From NCBI GenBank assembly GCA_903828685.1, contig CAIKNB010000047.1, positions 1 through 11,621 of the forward strand: a DNA stretch of 11,621 bases, given 5' to 3'. Shown here in pieces: positions 1 to 5,746 of the stretch. Below the pieces are notes generated by a model. It made no database searches and was not told the origin of the DNA. It saw only the letters and a program-made list of their open reading frames with translations. Every line of letters begins with the position of its first letter. Position 1 is the stretch's first letter. Origin of the DNA: Candidatus Uhrbacteria bacterium (GTDB lineage: Bacteria; Patescibacteriota; Patescibacteriia; 2-12-FULL-60-25). The position numbers were made by a program, and so were the translations under genes.

Positions 1-81
1 CCCGCCGCACCAATGCCTGCGCACTTTCTGCTTCACGCACTGAAACGCCTCGATGGAAATCGGGGCGTTGTATTTTATAGC

Positions 82-107
82 AAAAAAGACCGCACAGGGT
101 CTTTTTT
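82..107 (-). terminator. Terminator of tRNA-Pro
   Basis: A 10-bp perfect stem (AAAAAAGACC at 82-91 with GGTCTTTTTT at 98-107) with a 6-nt loop sits 3 bp beyond the tRNA-Pro CCA end. Read on the minus strand it ends in six U, as a Rho-independent terminator does. It is symmetric enough to work from the other strand too. Confidence 0.8.
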
Positions 108-109
108 GA

Positions 110-185
110 TGGTCGGGCTGGTGGGATTCGAACCCACGGCCTCTTGGTCCCAAACCAAGCGCGCTACCAACTGCGCCACAGCCCG
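110..185 (-). tRNA. tRNA-Pro(UGG)
   Basis: On the minus strand the acceptor CGGGCTG (185-179) pairs with CAGCCCG (120-114). It is followed by discriminator A and an encoded CCA (112-110), 76 nt in all. The anticodon stem CTTGG/CCAAG encloses loop TTTGGGA, which gives anticodon UGG with G37 as expected for proline. The T arm is GTGGG-TTCGAAT-CCCAC. It has its own promoter (198-226) and terminator (82-107). It reads proline codons and is a single-gene unit divergent from tRNA-Gly. Confidence 0.97.
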
Positions 186-197
186 TAATTTGTCCGA

Positions 198-226
198 ACT
201 ATAAATTAATCGGCGTTTTCTGTCGA
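198..226 (-). promoter_or_regulatory. Promoter of tRNA-Pro
   Basis: Minus-strand -35 TCGACA (226-221), 17-bp spacer, -10 TATAGT (203-198). The expected start point is about 191, a few bases before the tRNA 5' end at 185. It is back to back with the tRNA-Gly promoter; the two -35 boxes are 9 bp apart. Confidence 0.7.
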
Positions 227-235
227 GGCGGCGTC

Positions 236-264
236 TTGCCAGACGGCCAATAAACATTTAACAT
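236..264 (+). promoter_or_regulatory. Promoter of tRNA-Gly
   Basis: -35 TTGCCA (236-241), 17-bp spacer, -10 TAACAT (259-264). Transcription is predicted near 271, 14 nt before the tRNA 5' end. TTGCCA recurs as the -35 of the MgtC, tRNA-Ile and DUF1059 promoters in this window. Confidence 0.7.
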
Positions 265-284
265 GCCCACACATCCAAAGACAG

Positions 285-359
285 GCGGGTATCGTATAGT
301 GGTTATTATGCGACCCTTCCAAGGTTGAGAGGCGGGTTCGATTCCCGCTACCCGCTCCA
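285..359 (+). tRNA. tRNA-Gly(UCC)
   Basis: Acceptor GCGGGTA (285-291) pairs with TACCCGC (349-355). Discriminator U356 and encoded CCA (357-359) follow. The anticodon stem CGACC/GGTTG (one G-U pair) holds loop CTTCCAA, giving anticodon UCC at 318-320. The T arm GCGGG-TTCGATT-CCCGC is intact. It is a monocistronic tRNA gene with its own promoter upstream and a terminator 5 nt downstream. Confidence 0.97.
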
Positions 360-363
360 AAGA

Positions 364-397
364 AATTGCCCTGACATCGCGTCGGGGCAATTTTTTT
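364..397. terminator. Bidirectional terminator after tRNA-Gly
   Basis: Stem AAATTGCCC (364-372)/GGGGCAATTT (384-393), with possible inner pairs GAC/GTC, followed by a T-run to 397 on the plus strand. On the minus strand the same stem is followed by TTTCTTT, so it may also stop transcripts of the minus-strand gene ending at 450. Confidence 0.75.
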
Positions 398-410
398 GAA
401 AGAGAAGTTT

Positions 411-453
411 GCAGGAATCGAACCCAGGGAAGGGTGAAACCGTGAGGTTTCAC
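411..453 (-). other. tRNA-like relic (T arm plus long variable-arm-like hairpin)
   Basis: On the minus strand, positions 424-414 read GGTTCGATTCC, an exact match to the conserved T-loop (B-box) pattern of tRNAs. Just 5' of it is a perfect 8-bp hairpin with a 4-nt loop (GTGAAACC/GGTTTCAC, 453-434), resembling the long variable arm of tRNA-Ser. No matching acceptor strand, D arm, anticodon arm or CCA can be built around it, and the T stem is imperfect. I read it as a decayed or partial class II tRNA. It overlaps the stop codon of the small secreted protein. It could be chance, but an 11-base match beside such a hairpin is uncommon. Confidence 0.4.
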
Positions 454-794
454 TTGCTGAGGAAAGCAGGCTGACTATCTGAATCATCCGAAACCGTTGT
501 TGCAGAGGGTGATGCTTCGGGATTTGCCGTTGGGACTATCGAGGCGTCGTCAACGCTTGGCAAAGTTAGGGCTGTATCCGCACCTGCGTCAAACGTCGAA
601 ACAGACTCTTGAGATGGGCTTGTGTCAGACGCCGAAACCGAATCTGGGGCTGCCGTCACCAGGCTGTCGGACGGAGAGGCAACATAACTCTCAGCGGCAT
701 AGGCACTGGGAACGTATGAAAATACAAGCACGAAAAGCGACAATATTGCTGTTGTTTTTCGCAATCTGACCCAGAGTTGCGTATGCATGCGCAT
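450..794 (-). CDS. Small secreted Ser/Asp/Ala-rich protein
   Basis: 114 residues. The N-terminus is a clear Sec signal peptide: basic residues R2-K13, hydrophobic core about 14-27 (AILSLFVLVFSYVP), and likely signal peptidase cleavage after the AYA at about 31-34. The mature part (about 80 residues) is low complexity, rich in Ser, Asp, Ala, Thr and Pro, with no Cys and no recognisable domain. It is probably an exported or surface linker-like protein, or a degraded stub of a larger secreted protein, because the reading frame stops inside a tRNA-like relic. The ATG at 794 has no Shine-Dalgarno; a second ATG two codons later (788) is equally possible. An extended -10 promoter lies 24 bp upstream. 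Function unknown. Confidence 0.6.
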   Translation of the reverse strand: MRMHTQLWVRLRKTTAILSLFVLVFSYVPSAYAAESYVASPSDSLVTAAPDSVSASDTSPSQESVSTFDAGADTALTLPSVDDASIVPTANPEASPSATTVSDDSDSQPAFLSK

Positions 795-817
795 ATATAA
801 ATGTTAAGAACGGGACA

Positions 818-826
818 AGTATAGCA
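818..826 (-). promoter_or_regulatory. Extended -10 promoter of the secreted protein
   Basis: Minus-strand TGC-TATACT (826-818), an extended -10 element with no convincing -35. The predicted start point near 811 gives a leader of about 17 nt without a ribosome binding site. Confidence 0.5.
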
Positions 827-864
827 CAACCAATAAGATCTTTCGCCAATCAAATCCCGTAATC

Positions 865-892
865 GAAAACCCGGGCCTTTGCGGGTCCGGGC
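865..892 (-). terminator. Probable terminator downstream of tRNA-Phe
   Basis: Stem CCCGGGCC (870-877)/GGTCCGGG (884-891), 8 bp with one G-U pair and a 6-nt loop. On the minus strand it is followed by TTTT (869-866). It lies about 50 bp beyond the 3' end of tRNA-Phe, the only minus-strand gene it could serve. Confidence 0.6.
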
Positions 893-939
893 TTTCTTTG
901 GTCACTGACGCATTCCGGTAGCCCAGAACGCGTACGTGA

Positions 940-1014
940 TGGTGCCGAGGGCCAGGATTGAACTGGCGACGCAAGGATTTTCAGTCCTTCGCTCTACCAC
1001 TGAGCTACCTCGGC
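940..1014 (-). tRNA. tRNA-Phe(GAA)
   Basis: On the minus strand the acceptor GCCGAGG (1014-1008) pairs with CCTCGGC (950-944), followed by A73 and encoded CCA (942-940). The anticodon stem AAGGA/TCCTT holds loop CTGAAAA, giving anticodon GAA. D arm GCTCAGTGGTAGAGC and T arm GCCAG-TTCAATC-CTGGC are both intact. A possible -10 TACAAT lies immediately upstream (1025-1020) without a good -35, so the transcript may start almost at the mature 5' end. Confidence 0.97.
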
Positions 1015-1067
1015 ATAAATTGTAGAACTAATCCGCGAAGTGGTACCACTGCCTGCCCCGGTGGAAA

Positions 1068-1084
1068 CCGAGGAGCTTCCTCGG
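1068..1084 (-). terminator. Hairpin downstream of the MgtC-family gene
   Basis: Perfect 6-bp GC-rich stem CCGAGG/CCTCGG with a 5-nt loop, 17 bp past the mgtC-like stop codon. On the minus strand it is followed only by TTTCC, so it is a weak terminator or a processing hairpin. Confidence 0.35.
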
Positions 1085-1100
1085 CAAAATAATTTTTACA

Positions 1101-1586
1101 TTATTTCTCTTCCTTTTCTCTGGCGAACCTCTTAAAGAACCCCTTCCCCTCTTTGGCTTCAGATCCCATCAACCGATAATCCAACGGTCCAAAGATGGCA
1201 AGCAAAATCAAAGTGATGACCGCGACCGCCAATGCCGCGGTGAAGAATCCCAGACCGCAGGCTACTCCGATGCCAGCCACAACCCACATGGTCGCTGCGG
1301 TGGTCAGGCCGTGCACCGAGCCAGACGCCTGCATGATGGCTCCGGCACCAATAAAACCAATGCCCTGAACCACGATCGAAGCCATGCGCGAAGGGTCGGT
1401 CATAGTTGGAGCAAGCGTCCAAATATAGACGCCAGTCAAAGCCATGACAGCCGAGCCCAAACCGATTAATGCATTGGTCCTAACCCCGGCCGGCTTTTGG
1501 TGGATTTCACGCTCGATACCGATCATGCCGCTCAACACCGTAGCCACGACAAGGCGCAGGAGGATGGTTTGAAAAGAGAGTTCCAT
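1101..1586 (-). CDS. MgtC/SapB-family inner-membrane protein
   Basis: 161 residues from the chosen start. It shows the MgtC/SapB domain: an N-terminal membrane helix, the IGIEREIHQK block (residues 22-31), AGVRTNAL (33-40), the VVQGIGFIGAGAIM block (72-85) and GLTTAATMWVVAGIG (93-107). More membrane helices follow, then a basic/acidic cytoplasmic tail (FKRFAREKEEK). Family members are small membrane proteins linked to Mg2+ limitation and membrane potential or ATP synthase control; the substrate is unsettled. The frame is open to an upstream ATG at 1634 (177 residues). I prefer 1586 because family homologues begin close to this point and a consensus promoter lies inside the longer version. With that promoter the mRNA would be almost leaderless; no Shine-Dalgarno is seen. 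Monocistronic. Confidence 0.85.
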   Translation of the reverse strand: MELSFQTILLRLVVATVLSGMIGIEREIHQKPAGVRTNALIGLGSAVMALTGVYIWTLAPTMTDPSRMASIVVQGIGFIGAGAIMQASGSVHGLTTAATMWVVAGIGVACGLGFFTAALAVAVITLILLAIFGPLDYRLMGSEAKEGKGFFKRFAREKEEK

Positions 1587-1598
1587 AGGAACGGCGGA

Positions 1599-1627
1599 AT
1601 CATAACTTTTCGGGCAAAAAATGGCAA
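1599..1627 (-). promoter_or_regulatory. Promoter of the MgtC-family gene
   Basis: Minus-strand -35 TTGCCA (1627-1622), exactly 17 bp, -10 TATGAT (1604-1599). The predicted start near 1592 leaves about 6 nt before the ATG at 1586. This decides the translation start against the longer 1634 version. Confidence 0.65.
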
Positions 1628-1650
1628 GGCCCATGTCCCCACAAAACCTC

Positions 1651-1679
1651 TTGCCAAGCCAGGTGATTCCGTATATATT
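1651..1679 (+). promoter_or_regulatory. Promoter of tRNA-Ile
   Basis: -35 TTGCCA (1651-1656), 17-bp spacer, -10 TATATT (1674-1679). The predicted start near 1686 is 14 nt before the tRNA, the same spacing as in the tRNA-Gly unit. Confidence 0.7.
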
Positions 1680-1699
1680 ACCGGCACATTTAAAGACAA

Positions 1700-1776
1700 G
1701 GGCGTGTAGCTCAGGTGGTTAGAGCGTCACACTGATAATGTGAAGGTCCCAGTTTCGAGTCCTGGCACGCCCACCA
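1700..1776 (+). tRNA. tRNA-Ile(GAU)
   Basis: Acceptor GGGCGTG (1700-1706) pairs with CACGCCC (1766-1772), with A73 and encoded CCA (1774-1776). The anticodon stem TCACA/TGTGA holds loop CTGATAA, giving anticodon GAU. D and T arms (CCCAG-TTTCGAGT-CCTGG region) are normal. It is a stand-alone unit with its own promoter and terminator and is not inside an rRNA operon, where tRNA-Ile(GAU) is often found. Confidence 0.97.
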
Positions 1777-1781
1777 TGGAG

Positions 1782-1805
1782 AAACGGCTTACAGAGTCGT
1801 TTTTT
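1782..1805 (+). terminator. Terminator of tRNA-Ile
   Basis: Stem AAACGGCT (1782-1789)/AGTCGTTT (1795-1802) with one G-U pair and loop TACAG, ending in a run of six T (1800-1805). Confidence 0.75.
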
Positions 1806-1822
1806 CTTTTTCCGAAAATGAA

Positions 1823-1850
1823 AGCCGTTCCGGTGTACACCGGAACGGCT
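1823..1850 (-). terminator. Perfect 28-bp palindrome, terminator of the GH15-like gene
   Basis: AGCCGTTCCGGTG (1823-1835), centre TA, then its exact complement (1838-1850), only 5 bp after the minus-strand stop codon. On the minus strand it is followed by TTTCATTTTC. The very long uninterrupted stem with a minimal centre would need a strained tip. It is most simply a strong terminator but could also be a protein-binding palindrome. Confidence 0.7.
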
Positions 1851-1855
1851 GAAGA

Positions 1856-3613
1856 TCAGAGAATTTCCTGCAAAGCCAGGATTGCTTGCTTGAGCGAAGC
1901 TTGAGCCCAAGCCAGCGGTGTGTTCACGCCTGGTAACAGGCGATCGACATATTCCTCGCTGGAACCCACGGCTTTGCCGGCCACGCGCACCCACTCCCAC
2001 GCCTCGGGCACGGACCAGTGCGGACACGGCTGGCCGTTGGATTTGACGCCGCCTGGTCCGGTGATGCGCCCGAGCGCCCGATACAGATTCAGGATGGCGT
2101 GATTCTGGGCCAAGCCCTCCATGTGATCGAAAGCTCTCATGTTCGCACTGGCAGAAGCCTTTCGCGCATGGCGCACACGTGCGACTTGGCGGCTCCAGGC
2201 ACGCGACAAGTCCGAGACCATGAACCACTCTGCTTCGCGGTTAGGGATGGCGAGCTTGCAGCGTGCGCGGAACACTTCCGGATCGCTGGCGTCCTTGGAG
2301 CCAAACTCCTGTACAAGCCGCGTGCGCGGCGGGTTGAGGCGACCAGTCTCATCCAAGGCCAGCCAATAGTTGCAAGCCAGGTACGAGTCGGGCAAACGCT
2401 CAGCGTCGCCGGGTTCGAGGCGGAATGGCGTGTAGCGGATCATGCCCTGCTGACGCACCAAGCTGCTCTCCAGGCTCATGAGCAATTCATGGAAGCGCCG
2501 TGCGTCCTTTAGCGAATCCTCATCCAAGATGAGATCCGCGGATTGCGCTACGAAGACCAGGGCCGCGTCTCGTTCGCGGCGCTCTGGCGCTTCGGCCAGA
2601 TACGTCTCACGCACGCGCTTCAGACCCTTGGCTACAAGTAAACTCAAAGCGTCTGCTTCATCCAAGCGCCTGTCGTATCCGGGATAGAGCTCGTTGACCA
2701 CGCGCATGAGATCGCGCCAGACATCAGGGCGACCAAAGCGCAAGGATATGAGCTCCCAAAACGCAGCACGGCCGGCTTCGGTATCCCAGGTCAAACCGCC
2801 AGGGAATGGGATCTCTTCCCAACACCCGGCAGACGGCGCCTTGGTGTAACCAATGGCGTCCAGATACAGCGCCAGATTGGCCATGGCGTGAAGCTGCTCG
2901 CTGGTCGGCTGATTGCCTTTGAGCACGTGCTCGATGAATGCGCGCAGGGCCAAGGCATGCGACTCGAGCCGCGCATTGTTGAACCACTCGGCATCGCGGA
3001 CCAACTCGTTGCCCTGAACTTGGAAGATGTGCGCCACGCCGTTCTTGCGGTCAGCCTGGTAATACCCGGGCTTCTCGATGCAGTCGCGGAACGCTTTCAG
3101 TTCCGTAGGCGTGTTATAGAAACGCGCCAGCGTCTGAAGCACTTTGGCGCGCGATTCCTTGGAGAGCAGATCCAGTGTGCGCACGCTATCCGTGATCCAG
3201 CGGTTCGCATGCATGTTCGGGTTTTCGGCAGCCGCGCAGGTCTGGACCAAACCCGTGTCCGAATCCTCTTTGATCTCGAACACACTGCGGATGTCGCACC
3301 ATTCAAAAATGGCTTGAAGCTGATTCTTGTCAGGGTTTGCCGTCATGTATCCGACGAGTTCGGGCACATTGACGCGCACCGGAATGCCGAAGAAATCGAT
3401 TATGCAGTTCGGGGCTGCATTCCAACCCAAGACCACGCGCAACGAACCCCAGGTCCGTTCGGATGCCAAATCGGCCACGCCGAGATTGGTGTTATATGTC
3501 TTGTCTCCGAAGATCCATGCATCGGTTCGGCTGGCAGGTTGTAAAAGGTGCTGACCGAGCATCTCAAGCTCAGTGCAGGCCGGAATCTTCAACAAATACA
3601 CAACTGGTTCCAT
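1856..3613 (-). CDS. GH15 / phosphorylase-kinase-like (alpha/alpha)6-barrel protein
   Basis: 585 residues from the ATG at 3613, fixed by an excellent Shine-Dalgarno (GGAGG at 3622-3618, 4 nt before ATG); the frame stays open 43 codons further upstream. The protein is soluble, mostly helical and without a signal peptide. Three blocks resemble glycoside hydrolase family 15 and the related phosphorylase kinase alpha/beta N-domain: a W-x-x-D-S block (RWITDSVRTLDLL, about 138-150), a Q/N-x-E-x-A-L-x-L block (NNARLESHALAL, about 212-223), and YLDAIGYTKAPSAGCWEE (about 250-267), where the WEE Glu pair occupies the place of the GH15 catalytic acid. Known GH15 enzymes are inverting glucoamylase/glucodextranase/trehalase-type hydrolases. 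Whether this one is catalytic is unclear from sequence alone. It is monocistronic, ends at a strong palindromic terminator, and has no sugar-metabolism neighbours. Confidence 0.55.
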   Translation of the reverse strand: MEPVVYLLKIPACTELEMLGQHLLQPASRTDAWIFGDKTYNTNLGVADLASERTWGSLRVVLGWNAAPNCIIDFFGIPVRVNVPELVGYMTANPDKNQLQAIFEWCDIRSVFEIKEDSDTGLVQTCAAAENPNMHANRWITDSVRTLDLLSKESRAKVLQTLARFYNTPTELKAFRDCIEKPGYYQADRKNGVAHIFQVQGNELVRDAEWFNNARLESHALALRAFIEHVLKGNQPTSEQLHAMANLALYLDAIGYTKAPSAGCWEEIPFPGGLTWDTEAGRAAFWELISLRFGRPDVWRDLMRVVNELYPGYDRRLDEADALSLLVAKGLKRVRETYLAEAPERRERDAALVFVAQSADLILDEDSLKDARRFHELLMSLESSLVRQQGMIRYTPFRLEPGDAERLPDSYLACNYWLALDETGRLNPPRTRLVQEFGSKDASDPEVFRARCKLAIPNREAEWFMVSDLSRAWSRQVARVRHARKASASANMRAFDHMEGLAQNHAILNLYRALGRITGPGGVKSNGQPCPHWSVPEAWEWVRVAGKAVGSSEEYVDRLLPGVNTPLAWAQASLKQAILALQEIL

Positions 3614-3701
3614 GATTCCTCCGTGCCGCGGGTTTGCTGCGCCCGTGCGCTGGCATCCTACACCAAAACCCGTTTCCGTCCAGACCCTTTGCCTAAAAGA
3701 G

Positions 3702-3730
3702 AAAAATGGGGCGAACATTCGGTCCGCCCC
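3702..3730 (-). terminator. Terminator of the ferredoxin-reductase-lipoprotein operon
   Basis: Minus-strand stem GGGGCGGAC (3730-3722)/GTTCGCCCC (3716-3708) with loop CGAAT, followed by ATTTTT (3707-3702). It starts 14 bp past the lipoprotein stop codon. Confidence 0.8.
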
Positions 3731-3743
3731 AACTTCAGACAAA

Positions 3744-4289
3744 TTATTGTTTCTCTTCGCTTCGGTTCACGGTGATGAATGTGCCCTTCTTGCCTTCTTC
3801 GGCGTTGGGCCAGACCGACAAAGTCATCTTGACGCTGCCTTTGGAATATTGGCGGAACTCCACGCTGTTGACCGTGGTGTTCTGATCCTCGCTCCAACCA
3901 TCGGCTTTGAATTTGCCCTCGTACCATTTGACCACGTCCGCCGTGGCCGCATCGGTCGTCAAAGTGATATTAGCCGTGTTGTCTTGCTTGTTCACCAGCA
4001 CCGAGGTGGGCTTGGCGCCAGCATATAACGGGACGTCGGTCGGAAAATCGGATGGCAATTGCGCGTTCTCGCCGATGGTCATCTCGGCACCCGACTTGTT
4101 GTCCTTATAGGTATATTGCCCGCCTTCGGAATTGACAGTGACTTTTCCGCCGCTGGCTTTGCTCAACAAGCTGCCGGCTAATTTATCGGCTGCGGCTTGC
4201 TGCGCGGATTGCATGGGATTGCAGCCTGCGCCTAAGAGCGCGAGGGCCGCTGCGGCCATGGCCACGGAAAGCGTAAAACGTATTTTCAT
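3744..4289 (-). CDS. Lipoprotein, periplasmic/extracellular, unknown function
   Basis: 181 residues. A lipoprotein signal peptide is plain: K2/R4, a hydrophobic stretch 5-19, and the lipobox LGAGC with lipid-anchored Cys23. After a short helix (QSAQQAAADKLAGSLLSKA) come an acidic/polar beta-type region and a block DFPTDVPLYAGAK (about 81-93). I cannot name that block with certainty, but D-[FV]-P-x-D-V-P-[IL]-Y-x-G recurs in small lipoproteins of CPR bacteria and Gram-positives. It is followed by W-Y-x-x-x-F-K-A-D-G-W (about 122-132). It is the last gene of a three-gene minus-strand unit, 18 nt after the reductase stop. The AT-rich gap (with a TATCCT 5 nt before ATG) could also hold its own weak promoter. 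A function in the redox operon is not evident. Confidence 0.75.
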   Translation of the reverse strand: MKIRFTLSVAMAAAALALLGAGCNPMQSAQQAAADKLAGSLLSKASGGKVTVNSEGGQYTYKDNKSGAEMTIGENAQLPSDFPTDVPLYAGAKPTSVLVNKQDNTANITLTTDAATADVVKWYEGKFKADGWSEDQNTTVNSVEFRQYSKGSVKMTLSVWPNAEEGKKGTFITVNRSEEKQ

Positions 4290-4307
4290 ATCAAAGGATA
4301 AAAAATA

Positions 4308-5030
4308 TTAAAACATTTCTTTGAATAAATTGTGTTCGATATCGACGCCGCTCTTCTTGAGCATGTCAGCCATGTCTTGCACGAACTCACGCGAACCGCA
4401 GACCAAAAAAGTTGCGTTCGCTGGCTCCGACACATGCTTTTGAAAGAGCTGCGCTCCGATGCGTCCAGTCTCGCCTGTCCAGTCTTGCGGCGCATAACCG
4501 GTCAGTGAACACACGGGTTTGAATTCCGGATGGTAGGCGCCTAGCCGCATAAGCTCGTCATAGTATGCCATGCTCTCCAGCGTTTTGCAGGAGTAGAACA
4601 GCGTGACTTGGCAAGCCGGTTGCGCATCCAACGCCGCGCGAATCATGCTGCGGAACGGCGCGATGCCGATGCCTCCAGCCAACATCACGAGATGCGAGGC
4701 TTGCTTGGGCAAAATGAATTTTCCGAATGGCCCTTGGACTTTGACCGCGTCTCCGGCTTTGAGCTGCTGTGCGCGCTGCGTAAATTCGCCGCGGATCTTG
4801 ATGGCCAGTTTGATCGTCTCGCTTGAGTCTGCTGGCGCGCTGCTGATGGAATAGGCGGATTTGGCCCACACGCTGCCGTCAGCATTCAACAGATGCAGCA
4901 TCACGAATTGCCCGGGCGTGAAAGCGAAGAGCGGCACCTGGTCAGCTGGCGCGAGAGCGAGCTCAAAAATGCCGTCAGCCAGCTTGAAGCTGTTGACTAC
5001 GCGAAAGTCCCGCATGCTTGGCGTTTCCAT
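4308..5030 (-). CDS. Ferredoxin/flavodoxin-NAD(P)H reductase-like flavoprotein
   Basis: 240 residues: an FAD-binding beta-barrel (1-105) plus an NAD(P)-binding Rossmann domain (about 110-240), without a fused 2Fe-2S domain. Visible motifs: SAYSISS (58-64) at the FAD R-x-Y-S-x-S site, GPFGKF (100-105), the pyridine-nucleotide motif AGGIGIAPFRSM (118-129), CGSREFVQDM (211-220) and the typical C-terminal K-E-x-F. The Arg that normally opens the FAD motif is Ser58 here, with Lys57 beside it. The family moves electrons between NAD(P)H and an iron-sulfur or flavin carrier. The ferredoxin gene ends 2 bp upstream, so the two are almost certainly translationally coupled redox partners. An ATG five codons inside (5015) is a weaker alternative start; neither has a Shine-Dalgarno. 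Confidence 0.85.
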   Translation of the reverse strand: METPSMRDFRVVNSFKLADGIFELALAPADQVPLFAFTPGQFVMLHLLNADGSVWAKSAYSISSAPADSSETIKLAIKIRGEFTQRAQQLKAGDAVKVQGPFGKFILPKQASHLVMLAGGIGIAPFRSMIRAALDAQPACQVTLFYSCKTLESMAYYDELMRLGAYHPEFKPVCSLTGYAPQDWTGETGRIGAQLFQKHVSEPANATFLVCGSREFVQDMADMLKKSGVDIEHNLFKEMF

Positions 5031-5032
5031 GT

Positions 5033-5299
5033 TCAGACTTTAATTTCCGTACCGTCATCCTCGTACAGGCGTAAGGCTTGCACCGGACAGGCACGCGCCG
5101 CTTCCAGGATGATGTCGCGTGCGTCCATGGTCTCCGTAGCTGGAGATTTAACCATGCCGTCCGCGGATTTTTCCTCGGGTCCCAACTCCTCGTTCAGGAT
5201 GTAACATTTGCCGTCCGGATTGAGCTTAAAAGTCTTAGCCGCGATCATGACGCAAGAGCCGTCCCCGATGCACAGATTCTGGTCTACTTGTATTTTCAT
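5033..5299 (-). CDS. Ferredoxin with C-x2-D-x2-C cluster motif
   Basis: 88 residues. The N-terminal half carries C10-x2-D13-x2-C16 (CIGDGSCVMIAAKTF) and the C-terminal half A-C-P-V-Q-A-L (Cys71), the layout of a single-cluster ferredoxin with a second Cys site lost or never present. A [4Fe-4S] cluster would need three Cys plus Asp13, as in the Pyrococcus ferredoxin; three Cys alone suit a [3Fe-4S] cluster. It is acidic in the middle (EELGPEEKSADG). It is the first gene of the unit ferredoxin-reductase-lipoprotein. The frame is open much further upstream (to 5596), but that part overlaps another gene and its terminator. I start at 5299, where a promoter lies just upstream and homology begins (MKIQVDQNLC). 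The mRNA would be nearly leaderless. Confidence 0.87.
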   Translation of the reverse strand: MKIQVDQNLCIGDGSCVMIAAKTFKLNPDGKCYILNEELGPEEKSADGMVKSPATETMDARDIILEAARACPVQALRLYEDDGTEIKV

Positions 5300-5310
5300 A
5301 TTTCGCCGAT

Positions 5311-5339
5311 ACGATAGCCGAGGATAGCAAGTTGCGCAA
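5311..5339 (-). promoter_or_regulatory. Promoter of the ferredoxin operon
   Basis: Minus-strand -35 TTGCGC (5339-5334), 17-bp spacer, -10 TATCGT (5316-5311), 11 nt before the ferredoxin ATG. The predicted 5' leader is about 5 nt. Confidence 0.5.
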
Positions 5340-5340
5340 A

Positions 5341-5377
5341 TGAAAGAGCCCCGTACGCGTGATTGCGTCGGGGCTCT
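5341..5377 (-). terminator. Terminator of the 79-residue protein gene
   Basis: Stem AGAGCCCCG (5345-5353)/CGGGGCTCT (5369-5377), extended by ACGC/GCGT after a one-base bulge. On the minus strand it is followed by TTTCATTT. It separates the gene ending at 5398 from the ferredoxin promoter, with which its 3' end is contiguous. Confidence 0.75.
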
Positions 5378-5397
5378 ACGAGGCGGTGGCTGATCGC

Positions 5398-5637
5398 TCA
5401 CGTTGTGCGGATCAGCCTCAGCGGCAAGCTTGTCGGGATGGTCAGATGGCCGAAGCGCTCGCGGTACTCGCGGCACAGCTTTGAGTATTCGCGCTCGGCA
5501 ACGACGTTTCGCGGAAACGGCATGATGCGCGAGCGATTGAGCGCGCCCAGGATGCGCCTGAGCAAGCTGTCGCGCGGATCTTCCGTTTCCGAACATCCCA
5601 ACTTTTGTTCCCTGGCCAAGTTATCTCCTCGTCTCAT
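5398..5637 (-). CDS. Small basic protein of unknown function (79 aa)
   Basis: 79 residues, strongly basic (many Arg), with no signal peptide or membrane segment. The gene is convincing because of its signals: a near-consensus promoter (5692-5720), Shine-Dalgarno AAGGAG 5 nt before the ATG, and its own terminator at 5345-5377. The region R-D-S-L-L-R-R-I-L-G-A-L-N-R-S-R is likely helical, and EYSKLCREYRERFGH forms a second helix. I do not recognise the family; a nucleic-acid-binding or ribosome-associated role is only a guess from charge. With the strongest promoter and a good ribosome binding site in the window, it may be well expressed. Confidence 0.7.
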   Translation of the reverse strand: MRRGDNLAREQKLGCSETEDPRDSLLRRILGALNRSRIMPFPRNVVAEREYSKLCREYRERFGHLTIPTSLPLRLIRTT

Positions 5638-5691
5638 ACAGTCTCCTTTTTTCCCGGGTGGACGGACGGAAATGCTTGGAACGAACGATTC

Positions 5692-5720
5692 ATTAAACCA
5701 TAAAAACCCCTCTTTGTCAA
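5692..5720 (-). promoter_or_regulatory. Near-consensus promoter of the 79-residue protein
   Basis: Minus-strand -35 TTGACA (5720-5715, perfect), 17-bp spacer, -10 TTTAAT (5697-5692). The predicted start near 5685 leaves a leader of about 48 nt with a good Shine-Dalgarno, unlike the nearly leaderless neighbours. Confidence 0.75.
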
Positions 5721-5746
5721 GGAATTAGCCTTAGCGTCAAAAAACA

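Noticed and set aside
1..81. Possible -10 (TATAAA, about 79-74 on the minus strand) and gene start toward the left edge.
   Set aside because: No convincing -35, ATG or recognisable protein in the remaining 80 bases.
1587..1634. 16-residue N-terminal extension of the MgtC-family protein.
   Set aside because: A consensus promoter (TTGCCA-N17-TATGAT) lies inside it, and homologues start near 1586.
2018..2512. Plus-strand open frames inside the GH15-like gene (up to 218 codons at 2888-3544).
   Set aside because: Antisense shadows of a GC-rich gene, with no start signals or recognisable domains.
5300..5596. Long N-terminal extension of the ferredoxin frame.
   Set aside because: It runs over a terminator, a promoter and the 79-residue gene in another frame. 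Homology begins at 5299.
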